Of a stretch of DNA of 25,671 bases, positions 23,347 to 25,671 are shown one piece after another. Source of the DNA: Nocardiopsis sp. NRRL B-16309. Lineage in GTDB: Bacteria; Actinomycetota; Actinomycetes; Streptosporangiales; Streptosporangiaceae. The translations under genes and the position numbers were made by a program. The notes beneath the pieces are model-generated. The model had not been told where the DNA came from. It was given only the letters and a program-made list of their open reading frames with translations, and ran no database searches. The stretch spans positions 1 through 25,671 of the forward strand of contig NZ_LGEC01000088.1 in assembly GCF_001279585.1 (NCBI RefSeq), in the 5' to 3' direction. Positions within the stretch are counted from its first letter, which is position 1, and each line of letters starts with the position of its first letter.

Positions 23347-23559
23347 CTAGTCGTTGACGGAGATGCCCGAGGTCGACTCCTTGGACACGACGTTGCAGCC
23401 GTCCAGGTCGACCAGGGAGAACGTCAGCACGTCCGCGCAGATCGGGACCGTGATGTTCTGGATGTCGGCGTTGTTGTCGGCCGCGGCCGGGCCGGCCATG
23501 GCGCCGACGGCGAGGCCGGTGGCCAGGAAGAGACCGGAGATGGTGGCGATGCGCTTCAT
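23347..23559 (-). CDS. Secreted two-cysteine mini-protein, copy A
   Basis: The 70-aa product has a Sec signal peptide (MKRIATISGLFLATGLAVGAM, cleavage near GPAAA|D) and a mature part of about 43 residues: DNNADIQNITVPICADVL, then DLDGCNVV and ESTSGISVND. Two cysteines, 14 residues apart, could form one disulfide. AAAGGAA lies five bases before the ATG. It is a paralogue of the gene just upstream (23635-23844) on the same strand, 75 bases away. Size, secretion and the Cys pair recall actinomycete chaplin- or rodlin-like surface peptides, but the chaplin motif itself is absent, so I leave the function open. A strong hairpin follows. Confidence 0.75.
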   Translation of the reverse strand: MKRIATISGLFLATGLAVGAMAGPAAADNNADIQNITVPICADVLTFSLVDLDGCNVVSKESTSGISVND

Positions 23560-23634
23560 GGTGTTCCTTTACGGTTCGTGGTGTACAGCGTGGATCTGTC
23601 AGGGCCGGGGGTCCCGCAGCGTGTCGGGACGCGC

Positions 23635-23844
23635 CTAGTTGGCGGAGATACCGGAGGTCGACTCCCAGTTGACGACGTTGCAGCCGTCGGCGGACACGCC
23701 GGCCGCCTGCAGGACGTCGACGCAGACCGGGATGGTGATGTTCTGGATGTCGGCGTTGTTGTCGGCCGCGGCGGTGCCGGTGAGGGCGGCGAACGCGAAG
23801 CCGGTGGCCAGAACGAAGCCGGAAGCCTTGGCGATACGGGACAT
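23635..23844 (-). CDS. Secreted two-cysteine mini-protein, copy B
   Basis: The 69-aa product starts MSRIAKASGFVLATGFAFAAL, a signal peptide ending near GTAAA|D. The mature part, DNNADIQNITIPVCVDVL...DGCNVVNWESTSGISAN, is nearly identical to copy A in its first 15 and last 15 residues and differs in the middle (QAAGVSA against TFSLVDL). ATG 23844 is chosen because AGGTGG lies five bases upstream; an in-frame GTG three codons earlier overlaps that site. This is the first gene of the pair. The AT-richer stretch 23890-23935 upstream is the likely promoter. Surface or morphogenetic function is only a guess. Confidence 0.75.
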   Translation of the reverse strand: MSRIAKASGFVLATGFAFAALTGTAAADNNADIQNITIPVCVDVLQAAGVSADGCNVVNWESTSGISAN

Positions 23845-24094
23845 GGAGTCCACCTTTCGGAAGGTACGGAACGGGGCGACTGCCCCCGCCGGAAATAACT
23901 TAGCGTAGTCAGAGCGATGCTACGGGTACTTTTGCGGGGCGATCCCGAGGTGAGTCGCCGGTTCCTCGCGGCAAGGTGGACATGGGGGATATGACGGCGC
24001 CCCGCGGCGGCGCCGTGTTACTGAACCGAAAGGATGGCGGAGGCCGATCGTTCACGAACACATCGGAATCCGACCATCGGCCCCAGGGCACGAC

Positions 24095-24129
24095 AAAAAG
24101 GACCCGCACGGCGTGTGCCGTGCGGGCCC
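24095..24129 (-). terminator. Rho-independent terminator of the YGQ-repeat gene
   Basis: In the minus-strand transcript, GGGCCCGCACGGC (24129-24117) pairs with GCCGTGCGGGUCC (24112-24100), 13 bp with one G-U pair and loop ACAC, followed by five U (24099-24095). It begins 19 bases after the stop codon. This is a textbook intrinsic terminator, with a clear U tract that is rare in this window. Confidence 0.93.
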
Positions 24130-24147
24130 TCGGAGAAAGCGGTGGGC

Positions 24148-24702
24148 CTACCAGCCCTGCTGCTGCCCGTATCCCGGGTACTGCTGCCCGTAGCCGGGCT
24201 GCTGGCCATAGCCCGGCTGCTGCTGCCCGTAGCCGGGGTACTGCTGCTGGTCGTACCCCGGGTACTGCTGCTGTTGGTCGTAGCCGGGCTGTTGGCCGTA
24301 GCCCGGCTGCTGCTGGCCGTAGCCGCCGTACGGGTCCTGCTGGTGGGCGCCGGTCGGGTGCTGCGGGTAGGGCTGCTGCTGGCCGGACGGGTCCGGGACC
24401 GGAGCGGGCTGCTGCTGGGCCCCGGCCTGGGCCGCCTCCTCCTTGCCCGCGGTGTCCGGGCGGAAGATGAACAGCCGGGCGGGCTTGGAGTCGCCGGCCT
24501 CACCGGGGGTGATGAGGTCCAGGCGCCAGCCGGCCTCCTCGATGCCCTCCAGGATGCGCGTCAGTCCGGGGCGCAGCTTGCTGGAGGTCTCGTCGTAGGC
24601 GTTGACCTCGAGCTGGATGATGAACATCCGCCGCTTCTGCTGAGCCGCGACCTTGGCGTGCTCGACGACCGTGCTGTCCCTCACGACCTGTGTGACGCTC
24701 AT
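24148..24702 (-). CDS. Small globular domain fused to a PGYGQQ-repeat disordered tail
   Basis: The 184-aa protein has a folded N-terminal part (residues 1-82: KRRMFIIQLEVNAYDETSSKLRPGLTRILEGIEEAGWRLDLITPG, alternating strands and helices, possibly a small alpha/beta stress or ligand domain). This is followed by a linker (83-106) and a tail (107-184) made almost only of Gln, Gly, Tyr and Pro in PGYGQQ/PGYDQQQ units. Such tails are known in actinobacterial proteins, often next to membrane domains. This one has no membrane segment or signal peptide. Aromatic Y-G-Q repeats favour self-association. I do not recognise the N-terminal family with confidence. No ribosome binding site is seen before the ATG. 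The gene stands alone and ends in a strong terminator. Confidence 0.8.
   Translation of the reverse strand: MSVTQVVRDSTVVEHAKVAAQQKRRMFIIQLEVNAYDETSSKLRPGLTRILEGIEEAGWRLDLITPGEAGDSKPARLFIFRPDTAGKEEAAQAGAQQQPAPVPDPSGQQQPYPQHPTGAHQQDPYGGYGQQQPGYGQQPGYDQQQQYPGYDQQQYPGYGQQQPGYGQQPGYGQQYPGYGQQQGW
24151..24384 (-). repeat. Degenerate tandem repeats encoding PGYGQQ units
   Basis: The coding sequence of the tail consists of imperfect 15-24-base units encoding PGYGQQ, PGYDQQQ and QQYPGYGQ. Codons are well conserved between units (CCGGGCTACGGCC and similar), which suggests recent slippage or recombination expansion. Confidence 0.85.
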
Positions 24703-24864
24703 GAATAACCGTACCCATCTGCTCTGACTGGAGCTTGCCGTACACGTCGGGTCGATACCCGGTCATCCGCGTCCACCGTGGCGGGACTCCGCCGGGCTCC
24801 GCCCCCATCATGCCTTCTATGCGCGTATCTGGCCACAGAAGGCCTCAATCGGCCAGGAAGGGCC

Positions 24865-25533
24865 TCAGGAGGAAGAGGCGGCGGAGCGGACCGCTTCGAT
24901 GACGGGATCATCTCCGTTCACCAGGTTGAGAACCCGGCCGACCGTCCCTGGTTCGTCCAGGAGCGCGACGATGACGGACGCCACGTCGTCCCGCGTCACC
25001 GTGTCCCGCTCGACCTCCTCGCCCAGGGCCACCCTGCCGGTGCCCGGTTCGTCGGTCAGCCGGCCCGGGCGCAGGATCGTCCAGTCCAGTTCCAGCGAGC
25101 GTTCGCGCAGGTCGGCGTCGGCCAGCCGCTTGGCTTCCACATATGCGGCCCAGACCTCGTCGGTGCCCTCGGGCACGGGCCGGTCCACGTTGATCGCGGA
25201 GATCTGGACCAGGCGTCGCACCCCCGCCAGGGACGCGGCGTCGGCGGTGAGCACCGACGCCTTGTGGTCCACGGTCGACTTGCGGTCCGCGCCGCTGCCC
25301 GGACCGGCGCCCGCGGCGAACACCACGGCGTCGGCGTTCATGATCTTCTCGGTCAGCTCGGTGACCGTGGCCTTCTCCAGGTCGATGAGGACCGGCTCCG
25401 CGCCGGCGTCGACGACGTCCTGGGTGTGGTCGGGATTGCGGATGAGGGCGACGGGCCGGTCCCCGCGGTCGGCCAGCTTTCTGGCCAGCCGCAGCGCGAT
25501 CTTCCCGTGTCCCCCGGCGATGACGATACGCAT
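24865..25533 (-). CDS. Atypical SDR, NAD(P)-binding epimerase/dehydrogenase-like protein
   Basis: The 222-aa protein has the N-terminal Rossmann motif MRIVIAGGHGKIALRLARKLADRGDRPVALIRNP, an ADAVVFAAGAGPGSG segment, VRRLVQISAINVD, AYVEAKRLAD (the Y-x-x-x-K equivalent) and WTILRPGRLTDEPGTG. This is the atypical SDR (SDR_a5, NmrA-like) pattern of small single-domain NAD(P)H-binding proteins. Reported roles range from quinone reduction to redox sensing; none is evident here. There is no Shine-Dalgarno. TACCCT (25545-25540 on the minus strand) ends six bases before the ATG, so the mRNA may be leaderless. The gene stands alone in the window. Confidence 0.85.
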   Translation of the reverse strand: MRIVIAGGHGKIALRLARKLADRGDRPVALIRNPDHTQDVVDAGAEPVLIDLEKATVTELTEKIMNADAVVFAAGAGPGSGADRKSTVDHKASVLTADAASLAGVRRLVQISAINVDRPVPEGTDEVWAAYVEAKRLADADLRERSLELDWTILRPGRLTDEPGTGRVALGEEVERDTVTRDDVASVIVALLDEPGTVGRVLNLVNGDDPVIEAVRSAASSS

Positions 25534-25671
25534 GGGGGAAGGGTAGCTGGCTCGGGGCGCTTCACGCCGGGACCTTCGTCGTCGCTACTGCCTTGCTCGT
25601 TCCTCGCTGGCGGCAGAGACTCCTCCTGCAGGCACCGGCGCGCCCCTCGCTCGTGCCTTCTTTGGGCCTGC

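Noticed and set aside
23347..23844. Calling the mini-proteins chaplins
   Set aside because: The chaplin core (two Cys flanking a G-N-T/N-V-V type segment) is not there; only size, secretion and Cys count agree.
25534..25671. A possible RNA gene or gene start in the last 138 bases
   Set aside because: No tRNA-like cloverleaf, ribosome binding site or convincing frame; only the likely -10 of the SDR gene (25540-25545) is seen.

Overview
The window is GC-rich DNA (third codon positions almost always G or C) with frequent GTG starts and actinobacterial gene families: a HelR-type RNA polymerase motor, an ECF41 sigma factor, a SpoIIE-type phosphatase and PGYGQQ-rich proteins. It comes from a filamentous or related actinomycete. 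A Nocardiopsaceae-like host is my best guess from overall flavour, not something the sequence proves. No rRNA, tRNA, CRISPR array, transposase, integrase or phage gene is visible.

Left part (1-5071): the tail of a SulP-type anion transporter and its hairpin; a degenerate ADP-ribosylglycohydrolase-like gene and a helR-type gene, each preceded by a copy of the same palindromic operator; then a divergent hemerythrin/TetR pair whose shared intergenic region is full of TGCCA/TGGCA inverted repeats.

Centre left (5348-10775): a two-gene unit of a radical-SAM enzyme of the tetraether-synthase-like (COG1964-type) family, directly abutting a methyltransferase with ArsM-like cysteine positions. It converges on a compact minus-strand operon: DUF427 protein, MerT-like membrane protein, MerA-like flavoprotein, second methyltransferase. 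These two blocks read as a metal(loid) or thiol/selenium chemistry neighbourhood and are the best candidate for something undescribed.

Centre (10981-17727): a 29-bp perfect palindrome followed by two C-terminal gene fragments (DUF6671 and MurF); a full-length Sua5-type threonylcarbamoyl-AMP synthase; an orphan cytochrome c oxidase subunit I (ctaD) with no other oxidase subunits beside it; a 0.7-kb regulatory stretch; a BetT-type choline/betaine transporter; and a large hairpin region.

Right part (17728-25671, all genes on the minus strand): a sugar-isomerase-like TIM barrel with a low-complexity insertion; a GAF/PAS/GAF/SpoIIE phosphatase; an ECF41 sigma factor with its own recognisable promoter, coupled to an FAD oxidoreductase; two paralogous secreted two-cysteine mini-proteins; a YGQ-repeat protein with a textbook terminator; and an NAD(P)-binding SDR-like protein.
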